A DNA stretch of 64,000 nt from Cyclobacterium amurskyense (GCF_001050135.1 NZ_CP012040.1:2108001-2172000); one strand, 5' to 3'. Positions 35,015 to 44,990 are shown, counted from the stretch's first letter. A program made the numbers and translations. Notes: generated by a model from the letters alone, not told the origin.

Positions 35015-35426
35015 AAAATTTAACCGATTAATTGACGATAATTTAACAATTCAAATAGTCTTTAATTTTTAACCTGAAATGGCTAATAAGGCTAAAGGGA
35101 AGTTGATTTTATCAAAATTTTCTTCCCAAAAACGATGTTTTTGCCTAATAGAGGTTAAATGGGGTTAATTTGTGTTAATGAATTACCATTTAAGTTAATT
35201 ATAAATAATTCAAAACCTCCAAAAAGCCAAAATAATTATCAATTAATTAAATTTAATTTTGACAATGGAAAAGTCAATTTATGGGTTAATATCACTACTT
35301 GCCTCAGGGGTTTTCTCGAGGAGATAAATATTAGCACATTTGTTCCCTTACTTTTTATAAAGATTTAATGACTTTTCTTAAAATTTGTATTTAACCTCGC
35401 TCTTGAGAAAATTGATATATTTGAAT
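35015..35426 (+). other. AT-rich intergenic region between susC and cdd
   Basis: This 412-bp divergent control region is very AT-rich. A 69-codon frame at 35159-35368 has no family features and is probably chance. I see no clear promoter boxes or repeats. Confidence 0.5.
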
Positions 35427-35915
35427 ATGAAAAGAACCAAAAAAGTCAGCAATATCAATACCATGGAAATGATTTCTCCTGAGGGTTTGAATGAAAGCCA
35501 GGCAAAATTGATAAACTTGGCAAACAAAGCAACTGACAAGGCCTATGCACCTTACTCTAATTTCCGGGTTGGTGCAGCGCTTGTTTTAGAAGATGGACAA
35601 ACTTTCTGGGCAAATAATCAGGAAAACATATGTTACCCTGCAGGGATTTGTGCAGAACGGGTACTTTTAAGTTATACACATTCCAATTTTCCAGACTTAA
35701 AACCCCTATCAATAGCCATTGTGGCCAAAAAATCTGATAATTCTGGTTTGGCTACTGTTACTCCTTGTGGCTTGTGCAGACAGACAATTAGTGAATACGA
35801 GATGAAATTTGACAGCCCTATTGAGGTGCTGATGCTCCGTGCCGATGGGCATGTTTTAAAGGCTGGTGGAATTGACCAATTGCTTCCTTATAAACTTGAA
35901 GATTTAAATGAATAA
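35427..35915 (+). CDS. cdd: cytidine deaminase
   Basis: This enzyme deaminates cytidine and deoxycytidine to uridine forms in pyrimidine salvage. It is 162 aa from ATG 35427; a TTG-started extension upstream is unlikely. The zinc site is seen in GICAERVLLS (Cys-Ala-Glu, with the proton-shuttle Glu) and TPCGLCRQTI (PCxxC). The substrate segment is APYSNFRVGAAL. It overlaps the next gene by one base (TAATG), beginning a four-gene plus-strand run. Confidence 0.94.
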   Translation: MKRTKKVSNINTMEMISPEGLNESQAKLINLANKATDKAYAPYSNFRVGAALVLEDGQTFWANNQENICYPAGICAERVLLSYTHSNFPDLKPLSIAIVAKKSDNSGLATVTPCGLCRQTISEYEMKFDSPIEVLMLRADGHVLKAGGIDQLLPYKLEDLNE

Positions 35916-36562
35916 TGGTTCAAAATGAAATACAGTTTCAGGCCAAGCAGACTTTTTCGCTTAGCCATGCACCCTTAGGAGAGGAAAAAACGATTTGGAT
36001 TGTCTTTCATGGATATGGTCAACTGGCCAAATTTTTCCTAAGGAAATTCAATTTATTATTTGAAGACAATACCTTAATAGTGGCTCCAGAGGGGCTCAAC
36101 CATTTTTACCTTAAAGGTTTTTCGGGAAGAGTAGGGGCCAATTGGATGACCAAACATGAGCGAGAAATTGACATCACCAATAGTAATGCTTACCTCAATG
36201 GAATAATAGAAGAATTGCTTCTCAAGTATGAAAATATGCCTCAAATTAATGTTTTGGGGTTTTCCCAAGGAGCGGCCACTATGAGTCGATGGATCTGTCA
36301 ATCAAATCTAAAACCAACAAAAGTGGTTTTTTGGGGTGGAGCCCCTGCTCATGATTTGGAAACTTCCCTAATGCTTGAAAGGCTTAACAGCAGTCAGGTC
36401 ATTTTGGCATTGGATGACAATGATCCCTTTTTACAATCAGATATTTATACCCAAGTGGAAAACCGCCTTTCCGATGCTGGTTTTGCCAATTTTAAAGAAC
36501 TGAAGTATTCAGGAGGCCATGAATTAGAGGCAGGATTGCTCAAAGAAATATTTTTGATGTAA
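35915..36562 (+). CDS. alpha/beta hydrolase, phospholipase/carboxylesterase-like
   Basis: This is a 215-aa cytoplasmic serine hydrolase. Visible features are the oxyanion segment IVFHGYGQLA, the nucleophile elbow GFSQGAA with Ser117, an Asp in ALDDNDPF, and a terminal His in YSGGHELEA. The layout matches the small carboxylesterase/acyl-thioesterase group. Translation is coupled to cdd by TAATG, and waaA follows 9 bp later. The substrate is unknown. Confidence 0.85.
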   Translation: MVQNEIQFQAKQTFSLSHAPLGEEKTIWIVFHGYGQLAKFFLRKFNLLFEDNTLIVAPEGLNHFYLKGFSGRVGANWMTKHEREIDITNSNAYLNGIIEELLLKYENMPQINVLGFSQGAATMSRWICQSNLKPTKVVFWGGAPAHDLETSLMLERLNSSQVILALDDNDPFLQSDIYTQVENRLSDAGFANFKELKYSGGHELEAGLLKEIFLM

Positions 36563-36571
36563 TTTTGCCCC

Positions 36572-37828
36572 ATGAGGATTTTGTATAACCTGGGAATGAA
36601 TTTGCTCGATCGGCTAATGAGAATTGGCAGTAAACGATCTGACAAGCTCAAGCTCGCTGTAATAGGAAGAAAAAAGACCTTTGAAGAAATAATCTCCTTT
36701 AGGAAATCAAATCCTCAGGAGCTGGCTTGGTTTCACGTGGCCTCTCTAGGTGAATATTTACAAGCAAAACCTGTCATTGAAGCATTTAAAAAAGAACATC
36801 CACTTTGGTCGGTAGCTGTTTCTTTTTTCAGCCCTTCAGGTTATGAACAAGCCATCAAAAAAAAGCAGGATTGGGTAGATTTTATTTGCTACCTCCCTAT
36901 TGATACCCCCCAAAATGCCAATCGATTTGTGGACTTACTTTCACCTGACATGGCTTTTTTCATTAAATATGATTTGTGGGCCAATCACATCCTTGCAGTT
37001 AAAAAGAATAAAATCCCCCTTTATCTGGTGGCAGCGTCTTTTAGGAAAAAGCAGGTGTATTTTTCTTGGTATGGTGGTTTTTTTAAACAACTGCTCTTTT
37101 GCTTTGATCATGTCTTTGTACAGAATGGAGAGTCCAAAGCCTTACTTAAAAAAGCAGGAATTAAAAATATCAGTTTGACAGGAGATCCTCGGTTCGACAA
37201 TGTATACAAGACCAGGCTTCAACCTAAGTTGTTTCCTGAGATAGCACAAGGTATCACTAAGAAGGTGATGGTGCTTGGTAGTGTATGGCAGGAAGACATG
37301 GATAATCTGATTCCTTTTATTAATCAATCACATGGCTTTCAATTTATTATTGCTCCTCATGATATTCATCTAGGAACCATTGAAAATTGGCAGAAGGCAA
37401 TTACCTTGCCTTCAATAAAATATTCTGAATATAGAAAAGAGGAGCAATCTGGTACCTGGGATGTTTTGATCATTGATAATATTGGTATGCTTTCTTCCTT
37501 GTATCAGTTTGCCTATTGTGCGTATATTGGCGGTGCTATGGGTAAAGGGCTTCACAATATCCTAGAGCCCTTGGCTTTTGGAATACCTGTTTTGTTTGGT
37601 CCATTAAAGAAGGTTTCGAAGTTTCCAGAAGCTGAAATAAGTAAGCAATATGGATGTGGATTTGCTGTAAAGGATGAAACAGAAATTAGGACAGTCATGG
37701 AAAACCTTGGCAGAAAAGCAGCCTATGAACAAGCTTGCGATTCAGCAAATAGCTTGGTGAAGGACAATTTGGGAAGTGCTGAAAGGACGGTTGCAATCAT
37801 TAAGAAAGAGACATGGAAGGAAGAGTGA
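36572..37828 (+). CDS. waaA: 3-deoxy-D-manno-octulosonic acid (Kdo) transferase
   Basis: WaaA is a GT30 enzyme that adds Kdo from CMP-Kdo to lipid A precursor at the inner membrane. The 418-aa length is typical. Family marks are WFHVASLGEYLQ with catalytic Glu61, the FIKYDLWANH segment, TGDPRFDNV, and the C-terminal GGAMGKGLHNILEPLAFGIPVLFGP nucleotide-binding region. The gene overlaps rsgA by 16 bp. Confidence 0.95.
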   Translation: MRILYNLGMNLLDRLMRIGSKRSDKLKLAVIGRKKTFEEIISFRKSNPQELAWFHVASLGEYLQAKPVIEAFKKEHPLWSVAVSFFSPSGYEQAIKKKQDWVDFICYLPIDTPQNANRFVDLLSPDMAFFIKYDLWANHILAVKKNKIPLYLVAASFRKKQVYFSWYGGFFKQLLFCFDHVFVQNGESKALLKKAGIKNISLTGDPRFDNVYKTRLQPKLFPEIAQGITKKVMVLGSVWQEDMDNLIPFINQSHGFQFIIAPHDIHLGTIENWQKAITLPSIKYSEYRKEEQSGTWDVLIIDNIGMLSSLYQFAYCAYIGGAMGKGLHNILEPLAFGIPVLFGPLKKVSKFPEAEISKQYGCGFAVKDETEIRTVMENLGRKAAYEQACDSANSLVKDNLGSAERTVAIIKKETWKEE

Positions 37829-38736
37829 TCAAGACAACGGGCTCATGGTATGAGGTGAAAGTTGGAGACAAAATGATCAAAGCCAGGCTTAGAGGAAAGT
37901 TCAAACAGGACAACCTTAAATTAACCAACCCCATAGCCGTAGGTGATTATGTCATTCTGGATAGGGAAAAAAACCAGGAAACAGCGGTAATAAACACCAT
38001 AGTTCCGAGAGAGAATTATATCATTAGGAAATCCACCCGAAAACAACATTTTTCGCATATTCTGGCGGCCAATGTTGATCAGGCTTACCTTATGGTGACG
38101 GTTAGAGATCCAAGAACTTCTTTGGGTTTTATTGATCGTTTTTTGGTAAGTACAGAAAGTTTTAGAATTCCCTGCACGCTACTTGTCAATAAGGTAGAGA
38201 CTTTAACAAAGAAAAAGGACCTGGATTTTTTAGAAGAGCTTCATGACATTTATGCTCCTCTGGGTTATCCAATTATTGAGCTTTCTGCCTTACATGATAA
38301 GGATTTAATGGAAAAATTTGAACCTAGACTGACAGGGAAAACTACCTTGATGGCAGGACATTCAGGTGTAGGGAAATCTACATTGCTCAATAGATTGGTA
38401 CCGCAAGCAACTCAGGCAACTCAGGAAGTTTCAAAATTTTCTTCAAAAGGAGTACATACTACTACCTTTGCAGAGATGTTTCCATTTGGTGAGTCTGGGT
38501 ATTTTATAGACACTCCCGGTATCAAAGAGTTCGGGATTCTAGATATTGACGACCAGGAACTTTCTCACTATTTTGTAGAATTAAGGAAATACCTGGGACA
38601 GTGTAAATACAATAATTGTAAACATATCAATGAACCCGGTTGTAAAGTCCTGGAGGTTCTGGAACAGGGGTATATTCATCCTTATCGCTATGAAAACTAC
38701 CTGAAAATTATGAGTGAGGAGGACAGTCACCGCTAA
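37813..38736 (+). CDS. rsgA: ribosome small-subunit-dependent GTPase A
   Basis: RsgA is a circularly permuted GTPase that helps mature the 30S subunit. Its 307 aa show an OB-fold N-terminus (EGRVIKTTGSWYEV), then the permuted order G4 (TLLVNKVE), G1 (GHSGVGKSTLLN) and G3 (FIDTPGIKEFG). A C-terminal zinc motif CKYNNCKHINEPGC completes it. It is translationally coupled to waaA. Confidence 0.96.
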   Translation: MEGRVIKTTGSWYEVKVGDKMIKARLRGKFKQDNLKLTNPIAVGDYVILDREKNQETAVINTIVPRENYIIRKSTRKQHFSHILAANVDQAYLMVTVRDPRTSLGFIDRFLVSTESFRIPCTLLVNKVETLTKKKDLDFLEELHDIYAPLGYPIIELSALHDKDLMEKFEPRLTGKTTLMAGHSGVGKSTLLNRLVPQATQATQEVSKFSSKGVHTTTFAEMFPFGESGYFIDTPGIKEFGILDIDDQELSHYFVELRKYLGQCKYNNCKHINEPGCKVLEVLEQGYIHPYRYENYLKIMSEEDSHR

Positions 38737-38847
38737 ATATAGTGAACCTAAATTCCTTTGGTTATTGGCAAAGTAAAAAGTGAATCAATACTTTGAAAGC
38801 AAGGGCAATTCGGTTAATTTCATTAAAATTTTGACAAAGGCACAGAA

Positions 38848-39354
38848 ATGACGCAAAAAGCAAAAATATTGGTATTGAACCATCACCAAATCCAACAAAA
38901 AATAACGCGAATAGCGTTTGAGATTTATGAAAGGAATGCTGGTGAGAAGCAGTTGACCATTGCCGGACTTACCGGAATGGGGTATGTGTTCGCGGAGTTA
39001 ATGGTCGCTAAATTAAGGGAAATAGCTTCTTTTGATGTGCAGTTAATTAAGGTAGACTTAGACAAAGAAAATCCAAAAATTGAAGAAGTGGTCCTCTCGC
39101 CGCATGATTCCTTAAAGGGGAAGTCTATAATCTTGGTGGACGACGTTTTGAATACTGGTAAAACGCTTGCCTTTGCAATGGTTCCATTTCTTGAACATGA
39201 GGTTAAAAAAATGGAAGTTTTGGTTTTTGTCAATAGGAGTCATAAACTCTTTCCAGTAGCCCCAGATTATACAGGCTACGAGCTTGCCACCACCCTTAGT
39301 GAGCATATAACTGTAAACTTAGACCCAAAAGCATCCACCGTTCACCTTCACTGA
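38848..39354 (+). CDS. type I phosphoribosyltransferase (PyrR/HPRT-like)
   Basis: This is a 168-aa PRTase-fold protein. The PRPP-binding motif is SIILVDDVLNTGKTLAFAM near residues 93-110. The short core and flexible N-terminal region resemble PyrR or purine phosphoribosyltransferases, and a regulatory function is as likely as a salvage one. It ends 1 bp before panB and is presumably co-transcribed with it. Confidence 0.82.
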   Translation: MTQKAKILVLNHHQIQQKITRIAFEIYERNAGEKQLTIAGLTGMGYVFAELMVAKLREIASFDVQLIKVDLDKENPKIEEVVLSPHDSLKGKSIILVDDVLNTGKTLAFAMVPFLEHEVKKMEVLVFVNRSHKLFPVAPDYTGYELATTLSEHITVNLDPKASTVHLH

Positions 39355-39355
39355 T

Positions 39356-40177
39356 ATGTCCGTACACCAATCTACCCACCTGAAGCGAATTACTACCCAC
39401 ATTCTTCAGGAAATGAAAAAACGAAAGGAAAAAATTTCCATGCTTACGGCCTATGATTTTTCCATGGCTGGCATAGTGGATGCTGCAGGAATTGACATGA
39501 TATTGGTAGGGGATTCAGCTTCAAATGTAATGGCTGGACATGAAACTACCTTGCCTATCACATTAGACCAGATGATCTACCATGCCACCTCCGTGGTTAG
39601 GGCAGTAGAGCGAGCATTGGTAGTGGTGGACATTCCTTTTGGTTCTTATCAAGGCAACAGTTCCGAAGCACTAAGGTCTGCCATCCGTATCATGAAAGAG
39701 TCAGGAGCACACGCTGTTAAAGTGGAAGGTGGGGCTGAAATCAAAGAGTCAGTGATTCGAATTTTAAGTGCAGGTGTACCTGTAATGGGACACCTTGGAT
39801 TGACTCCTCAGTCCATATACAAATTTGGAACTTATACTGTAAGGGCCAAAGAAAAGGATGAGGCCAATAAGCTTTTGGAGGATGCGAAGATTCTAGAGGA
39901 GTGTGGCTGTTTTGCGCTAGTACTTGAAAAAATTCCAGCTGCTTTGGCCAAAGAAGTTGCTGAAGCAGTAAGCATACCTGTCATAGGTATTGGGGCTGGA
40001 CCGGATGTTGATGGTCAGGTGCTTGTACTTCATGACATGCTGGGAATTACACAAGAGTTTCAACCTAGGTTTCTTAGACAATACGCAGACATTAGAAATA
40101 CCATGCTAAAAGCTGTAGGCAATTATATAAAAGACGTTAAGTCTAAGGATTTCCCGAATCAAGATGAGAGTTATTAG
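39356..40177 (+). CDS. panB: 3-methyl-2-oxobutanoate hydroxymethyltransferase
   Basis: PanB transfers a hydroxymethyl group from 5,10-methylene-THF to alpha-ketoisovalerate, forming ketopantoate for pantothenate and CoA. The 273-aa chain has the family motifs ISMLTAYDFSMAGIVDAAGID, ILVGDSASNVMAGHETTLPIT with the metal-binding Asp, VKVEGGAE, GHLGLTPQSIY and GIGAGPDVDGQVLVLHDMLG. A short N-terminal extension (~20 residues) precedes the core. Confidence 0.96.
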   Translation: MSVHQSTHLKRITTHILQEMKKRKEKISMLTAYDFSMAGIVDAAGIDMILVGDSASNVMAGHETTLPITLDQMIYHATSVVRAVERALVVVDIPFGSYQGNSSEALRSAIRIMKESGAHAVKVEGGAEIKESVIRILSAGVPVMGHLGLTPQSIYKFGTYTVRAKEKDEANKLLEDAKILEECGCFALVLEKIPAALAKEVAEAVSIPVIGIGAGPDVDGQVLVLHDMLGITQEFQPRFLRQYADIRNTMLKAVGNYIKDVKSKDFPNQDESY

Positions 40178-40402
40178 CTACTATCTACAACCTAGGGGGA
40201 AAATGGGAATATTCTGGGTTTTCATGTATTTTTGGCCTACCATTGGTACCTGATTTTTCTACTTTATGTATACTATCTTCCTTAGGCTTATTATTTCTTC
40301 TAATCTAGAGGCTTGGCCTTCTGATAAAGATATTTTTCGTAATTTAGCTGACAATTTTAAATTGGAATTCATTTTAAATACAATCAGAAAACAGAAATAC
40401 AT

Positions 40403-42637
40403 ATGAGTGACAAAACCCCCAAAATTCTTTATACCCTTACGGATGAGGCACCGGCATTAGCCACCTATTCTTTATTGCCTATCATAAAAGCATTTACTGA
40501 CTCGGCTGGGGTGTCTGTAGAAACAAGAGATATTTCCCTTTCAGGTAGAATCATCGCAACGTTTCCTGAGTTTTTGAAAGAAGAGCAGAGAATCAGTGAC
40601 GCCCTTACCGAGCTAGGAGAAATAGCTAAAACCCCTGAGGCCAACATCGTAAAGTTACCGAACATCAGTGCTTCTATTCCACAACTAAAAACAGCCATTA
40701 AGGAGTTGCAGGAACAAGGGTATGGGTTACCAGATTATCCAGATGATCCGAAAAATGAACAAGAGCAAAACATTAAAGACAAATACGATAAAATTAAAGG
40801 TTCTGCAGTAAATCCTGTATTGAGGGAAGGTAATTCAGATAGAAGGGCGCCGCAGGCTGTTAAGCAATTCGCTAGAAACAATCCTCATAGCATGGGAAAA
40901 TGGAGCCAAGACTCTAAATCTCATGTGTCAAGTATGACTGAGGGGGATTTTTATGGTAGTGAAAAATCAGTGACCCTTCCTTCAGAAACTAGTGTTAGTA
41001 TAGTGCTTCATGGAAAGGATGGTAAACAAACTAGCTTAAAAGAAGGCCTTCCTTTGCTGAAAGGTGAGATTATTGATGCTGCTGTTTTAAGTGTATCTGC
41101 ATTGAGAAAATTCCTTAAAGAGCAAATAGCTGAAGCCAAAAAACAAGGTGTTTTGTTTTCATTGCATATGAAAGCCACTATGATGAAAGTTTCTGACCCT
41201 ATCATCTTTGGCCATGCAGTAACTGTTTTCTTTGCACCGGTATTTGAAAAGCACGCAGCTGTACTTAAAGAAGCTGGGGTAGATCCAAACAATGGCTTTG
41301 GAGACCTTATTGCTGCTTTGGATAAACTACCAGCAGATACGCGTAAAGCGATAGAAGCTGATATTGATGCATGTTATGCAGACAGCCCTGATTTGGCTAT
41401 GGTTAACTCTGACAAAGGCATTACCAATCTACACGTACCTAGTGATGTAATTATTGATGCTTCCATGCCTGCTATGATCAGAAGTAGTGGACAAATGTGG
41501 AACAAAAACAATCAACTTCAGGATACAAAAGCAGTAATACCTGATAGATCCTATGCGGGTGTTTACCAAGAAACCATTGATTTTTGTAAGAAAAATGGTG
41601 CTTTAGATCCAACCACAATGGGATCTGTACCTAATGTAGGCCTTATGGCTCAAAAGGCAGAAGAGTATGGTTCTCATGACAAAACTTTCGAAATCCCTTC
41701 TTCTGGTACTGTAAAGGTAACAAACGCTTCAGGTCAGGTTATTCTTGAAAATGAAGTTGAAGAAGGTGATATATGGAGAATGTGTCAGGTAAAAGATGCA
41801 CCAATTCAGGATTGGGTAAAGCTCGCTGTTAACAGAGCAAGAGCTACAGGTGTTCCTGCAGTCTTTTGGTTAGACAAAAACAGGTCTCATGATGCTGCGC
41901 TTATCTCAAAGGTTGAAACCTACCTGAAAGATCACGATACACAGGGGTTAGATATTTCTATCATGTCGCCTAAAGAAGCTACTCGCTTTTCTCTTGAGCG
42001 CATAAAAGATGGAAAAGATACCATATCAGTAACGGGTAATGTATTGAGAGATTACTTGACCGATTTATTCCCAATTTTAGAATTAGGTACAAGCGCTAAA
42101 ATGCTTTCTATAGTACCTTTGATGAATGGTGGAGGTTTATTTGAAACCGGTGCCGGAGGATCTGCGCCTAAGCATGTTCAGCAATTTGTTGAAGAAGGAC
42201 ACCTTCGTTGGGACTCATTGGGTGAGTTTTTAGCTCTTGCGGTATCTTTGGATCATTTGGGGGATACCTTTAACAATGACAGGGCAAAGGTCTTGGGGAA
42301 AACTTTAGACCAGGCAACGGCTAAATTCCTAGATAAAGGCAAGTCTCCTTCTAGAAAAGTAAATGAACTGGATAACCGTGGAAGTCATTTTTATCTTGCC
42401 ATGTATTGGGCAGAAACTTTGGCCAGTCAGGATGACGATGCAGCATTGAAAACCATTTTCACCCCAGTGGCCAAAACCATGGCTGAGAATGAGGAAAAAA
42501 TTGTTAGTGAATTGAATGGTGCGCAGGGAAGTCCTGTTGACATTGGAGGTTATTACAAACCTGATGAGGAAAAAACATCCGCAGCGATGCGACCTAGCCA
42601 GACTTTAAATGATATATTAAAAACAATCGTAGCATAG
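40403..42637 (+). CDS. icd: NADP-dependent isocitrate dehydrogenase, monomeric type
   Basis: This enzyme oxidatively decarboxylates isocitrate to 2-oxoglutarate in the TCA cycle, producing NADPH. At 744 aa it matches the ~80-kDa monomeric (IDH-II) class rather than the ~420-aa dimeric class. Recognisable segments are ILYTLTDEAPALATYSLLPI, REGNSDRRAP, KWSQDSKSHVSSM, VFWLDKNRSHDAAL and GSAPKHVQQFVEEGHLRWDSLGEF. It is a single-gene unit with a terminator 31 bp downstream. Confidence 0.96.
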   Translation: MSDKTPKILYTLTDEAPALATYSLLPIIKAFTDSAGVSVETRDISLSGRIIATFPEFLKEEQRISDALTELGEIAKTPEANIVKLPNISASIPQLKTAIKELQEQGYGLPDYPDDPKNEQEQNIKDKYDKIKGSAVNPVLREGNSDRRAPQAVKQFARNNPHSMGKWSQDSKSHVSSMTEGDFYGSEKSVTLPSETSVSIVLHGKDGKQTSLKEGLPLLKGEIIDAAVLSVSALRKFLKEQIAEAKKQGVLFSLHMKATMMKVSDPIIFGHAVTVFFAPVFEKHAAVLKEAGVDPNNGFGDLIAALDKLPADTRKAIEADIDACYADSPDLAMVNSDKGITNLHVPSDVIIDASMPAMIRSSGQMWNKNNQLQDTKAVIPDRSYAGVYQETIDFCKKNGALDPTTMGSVPNVGLMAQKAEEYGSHDKTFEIPSSGTVKVTNASGQVILENEVEEGDIWRMCQVKDAPIQDWVKLAVNRARATGVPAVFWLDKNRSHDAALISKVETYLKDHDTQGLDISIMSPKEATRFSLERIKDGKDTISVTGNVLRDYLTDLFPILELGTSAKMLSIVPLMNGGGLFETGAGGSAPKHVQQFVEEGHLRWDSLGEFLALAVSLDHLGDTFNNDRAKVLGKTLDQATAKFLDKGKSPSRKVNELDNRGSHFYLAMYWAETLASQDDDAALKTIFTPVAKTMAENEEKIVSELNGAQGSPVDIGGYYKPDEEKTSAAMRPSQTLNDILKTIVA

Positions 42638-42667
42638 TTGCTCGATTGAAATTAAATAAGCGTAAAA

Positions 42668-42699
42668 AAGCCGGAAGAAATTTTCTTCCGGCTTTTTTT
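42668..42699 (+). terminator. bidirectional rho-independent terminator after icd
   Basis: The ~13-bp stem aagccggaagaaa/tttcttccggctt is followed by seven T and preceded by A residues. It can end both icd and the convergent minus-strand operon that stops at 42754. Confidence 0.9.
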
Positions 42700-42753
42700 A
42701 TGTGTTTCCCAATTCATTTCACTAAAGAATTGGGAGTAAAACCTATAACTTAC

Positions 42754-43479
42754 TTATAGTCGTTTGATTTTGATATTTCTAAACCACACATCATCTCCGT
42801 GGTCTTGAAGTACAATTTTGCCTTCCTTGAACTTGGCAAAGTCTTCCCATTTCGAGAATTTACTTTCAGCTACCATAGCATTCCACTGATCATCCCAAAG
42901 AGATGTTTCTACAGTCTTCACACCATTTAGGAAAAACTGCAATGTGTTATTGTTGATAACAATTTCAGTTTTGTTCCATTCACCTACTGGTTTTGAAGCG
43001 TCTTGAGTAGATTCAATCATGTCATAAAGATCACCTGTTCGGTGGGTAATGATTTTACCATCTTTATGTCCATCGTTGTCAAGCAACTGGTACTCTGGAC
43101 CTGTATGGTAAGGTCTGTCGTAGTTTCCGTTGTCCTGAACATGGAACATGATGCCGCTATTTCCGTTTTCAGAAATTTTCCATTCTATTTCAAGGTGAAA
43201 ATTGCCAAAGGTTTCTTTGGTGATCAAATCTCCTCCGTCCTCTTTTTCAGAATTAAAGTAGAGCACACCATCGGCAGCCTCCCAGGCTTCTCCTGGCTGG
43301 TCTTTGCCATATCCAGTCCATCCTGTCAGGCTATTGCCATCAAATAAACTTATCCACTCTTCCTCAGTCACGATGATTTCTTCAATATTTTCCTCCGCAG
43401 TACTGTTATTACTTGTAGCAGGGCCACAGCCCACTACTGCAAGTGAAAGTGCTGCCATAGACAAAGTTGTTCTTATCAT
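42754..43479 (-). CDS. DUF1080 (3-keto-disaccharide hydrolase family) lipoprotein
   Basis: This is a 241-aa lipoprotein (VVGC, Cys18) with one jelly-roll DUF1080 domain: EEWISLFDGNSLTGWTGYG, HLEIEWKISENGNSGIMFHVQ, GPEYQLLDNDGHKDG and WNKTEIVINNNTLQFFLNG. Members are known to cleave 3-keto-glycosides, by hydrolysis or elimination, after C3 oxidation of the sugar. It is the last gene of a four-gene operon, 6 bp after the cytochrome c gene, and lies opposite the GMC dehydrogenase operon. A periplasmic role in 3-keto-sugar cleavage is inferred from both family and context. Confidence 0.9.
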   Translation of the reverse strand: MIRTTLSMAALSLAVVGCGPATSNNSTAEENIEEIIVTEEEWISLFDGNSLTGWTGYGKDQPGEAWEAADGVLYFNSEKEDGGDLITKETFGNFHLEIEWKISENGNSGIMFHVQDNGNYDRPYHTGPEYQLLDNDGHKDGKIITHRTGDLYDMIESTQDASKPVGEWNKTEIVINNNTLQFFLNGVKTVETSLWDDQWNAMVAESKFSKWEDFAKFKEGKIVLQDHGDDVWFRNIKIKRL

Positions 43480-43485
43480 TTCAAA

Positions 43486-43917
43486 TTATTTCTTTAACAA
43501 GAGAACGAATTTTGCAAGATTTTTGGCATCTTCTTCAGAAAGATTAGGGTGAGCTGGCATAGGTATTTCTCCCCAAGTACCTACACTACCTGCTATAACT
43601 TTACCTGCCAAAAGCTCAATATTCTCGTCAGTTGACTCATATTTAGCTGCAACATCAGCATAAGAAGGTCCAACGATTTTCCTTTCAAGCATATGGCAAG
43701 AAGGGCAATCGTTTTGTCCCATTAACTCTGATCCTTTGATGAAAATAGGATCATCTTTGTACTTTTCTTCCAAACTGATTTCTACAGGAGCTGGTGGAGG
43801 TGCAGCAGCAGCGCTTTCGCTAGATGCGGATTCAGAACTACCGGAGCCACCACAGGCTGAAACGGCTACCATTGCGCTGGCCATAACAGCCATACTTAAA
43901 TTCAAATTAAACTTCAT
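43486..43917 (-). CDS. lipoprotein monohaem cytochrome c
   Basis: This is a 143-aa class-I cytochrome c anchored by a lipoprotein signal (VSAC, Cys22). A Ser/Ala/Pro-rich linker covers residues ~23-45. The haem site CPSCH is at 71-75, and the probable axial Met120 is in GEIPMPAHP. It can accept electrons in the periplasm and pass them to a terminal oxidase. It lies inside a sugar operon, 17 bp after the isomerase gene and 6 bp before DUF1080. This suggests it is the electron acceptor of the divergent GMC dehydrogenase rather than a general respiratory carrier. Confidence 0.92.
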   Translation of the reverse strand: MKFNLNLSMAVMASAMVAVSACGGSGSSESASSESAAAAPPPAPVEISLEEKYKDDPIFIKGSELMGQNDCPSCHMLERKIVGPSYADVAAKYESTDENIELLAGKVIAGSVGTWGEIPMPAHPNLSEEDAKNLAKFVLLLKK

Positions 43918-43934
43918 GGTTTGTAATAGTTAGA

Positions 43935-44990
43935 TTAATTAATTCCCAATAATTTTTTATTTAAACCTTCGTCCATTCCCGTGGATGCAAAATCATCGAA
44001 GGTTTTTTCAGTTACATGTATTATTTTCTCGCTTATAAATTTAGCTCCTTCGATTGCACCATCTTCAGGGTGCTTAATGGCACATTCCCATTCTAGGACA
44101 GCCCATCCATCAAAATCATATTGCGAAAGTTTACTAAAAATAGCGTTAAAATCAACCTGGCCATCTCCCAATGAGCGGAATCTTCCTGCTCTTTCTATCC
44201 AGCTAGAATAGCCACCATAAACACCTTGTCTCCCTGTAGGATTAAACTCTGCATCCTTAACATGAAACATTTTAATTCTGTCTTTATATATATCGATAAA
44301 ATCAACATAATTGAGACACTGTAATACAAAGTGACTTGGGTCATAAAGGATATTGGCTCTTTTATGGTGATTTACCTTTTCTAAGAACAAATCAAAAGTA
44401 ACGCCATCGTGCAAGTCTTCTCCAGGATGTAGTTCATAACAAACGTCTACACCATATTTATCGAATTCATCCAATATTGGCAACCATCTTTTGGCCAATT
44501 CTTCAAAACCTGTATCCACAAGTCCAGCGGGACGCTGAGGCCATGGATAAACAGTGTGCCACATTAAAGCACCACTAAAGGTACCATGGGTGGTCAAGCC
44601 AAAGTTTTTACTGGCTTTTGCGGCCATCATTAGCTGATTGGTAGCCCATTCTTGTTTGCCTTTAAGGTCACCTGCTAGTTCTGCAGGAGCAAAAGCGTCA
44701 AAGAGTTCATTGTATGCAGGACTTACAGCTACGAGTTGTCCTTGTAAATGCGTAGAAAAATCAGATATTTCAACACCAGCTTCTTTTACGGTATTTTTAA
44801 TTTGGTTGACATAGTCCATGTCCTCCGCTGCTTTCTTCAAGTCGATCAGTCTGACATCCCATGTAGGGATTTGAACTGCTTTGTATCCGATGCTTGCAGC
44901 CCAGGTACAAATGTCTTTTAAATTATTAAAAGGGGCTTTATCATCTACAAACTGGGCCAAGAATAAGGCTGGTCCTTTAATGGTTTTCAT
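43935..44990 (-). CDS. sugar phosphate isomerase/epimerase family protein
   Basis: This is a 351-aa TIM-barrel protein of the xylose-isomerase-like group (AP endonuclease 2 fold). Candidate metal ligands are visible in VDVCYELHPGEDLHDG, NILYDPSHFVLQ, MFHVKDAEFN and WAVLEWECAIKHPEDG. No signal peptide is seen, so it acts in the cytoplasm. Relatives often isomerise keto-sugars or inositols and accompany Gfo/Idh/MocA genes. It is 15 bp after such a gene here. The exact substrate is open; a 3-keto-hexose is suggested by context. Confidence 0.87.
   Translation of the reverse strand: MKTIKGPALFLAQFVDDKAPFNNLKDICTWAASIGYKAVQIPTWDVRLIDLKKAAEDMDYVNQIKNTVKEAGVEISDFSTHLQGQLVAVSPAYNELFDAFAPAELAGDLKGKQEWATNQLMMAAKASKNFGLTTHGTFSGALMWHTVYPWPQRPAGLVDTGFEELAKRWLPILDEFDKYGVDVCYELHPGEDLHDGVTFDLFLEKVNHHKRANILYDPSHFVLQCLNYVDFIDIYKDRIKMFHVKDAEFNPTGRQGVYGGYSSWIERAGRFRSLGDGQVDFNAIFSKLSQYDFDGWAVLEWECAIKHPEDGAIEGAKFISEKIIHVTEKTFDDFASTGMDEGLNKKLLGIN

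Noticed and set aside
35159..35368. 69-codon plus-strand frame in the susC-cdd gap
   Set aside because: Composition follows the AT-rich spacer, no family features or ribosome binding site are visible, and it overlaps the expected divergent promoter region.
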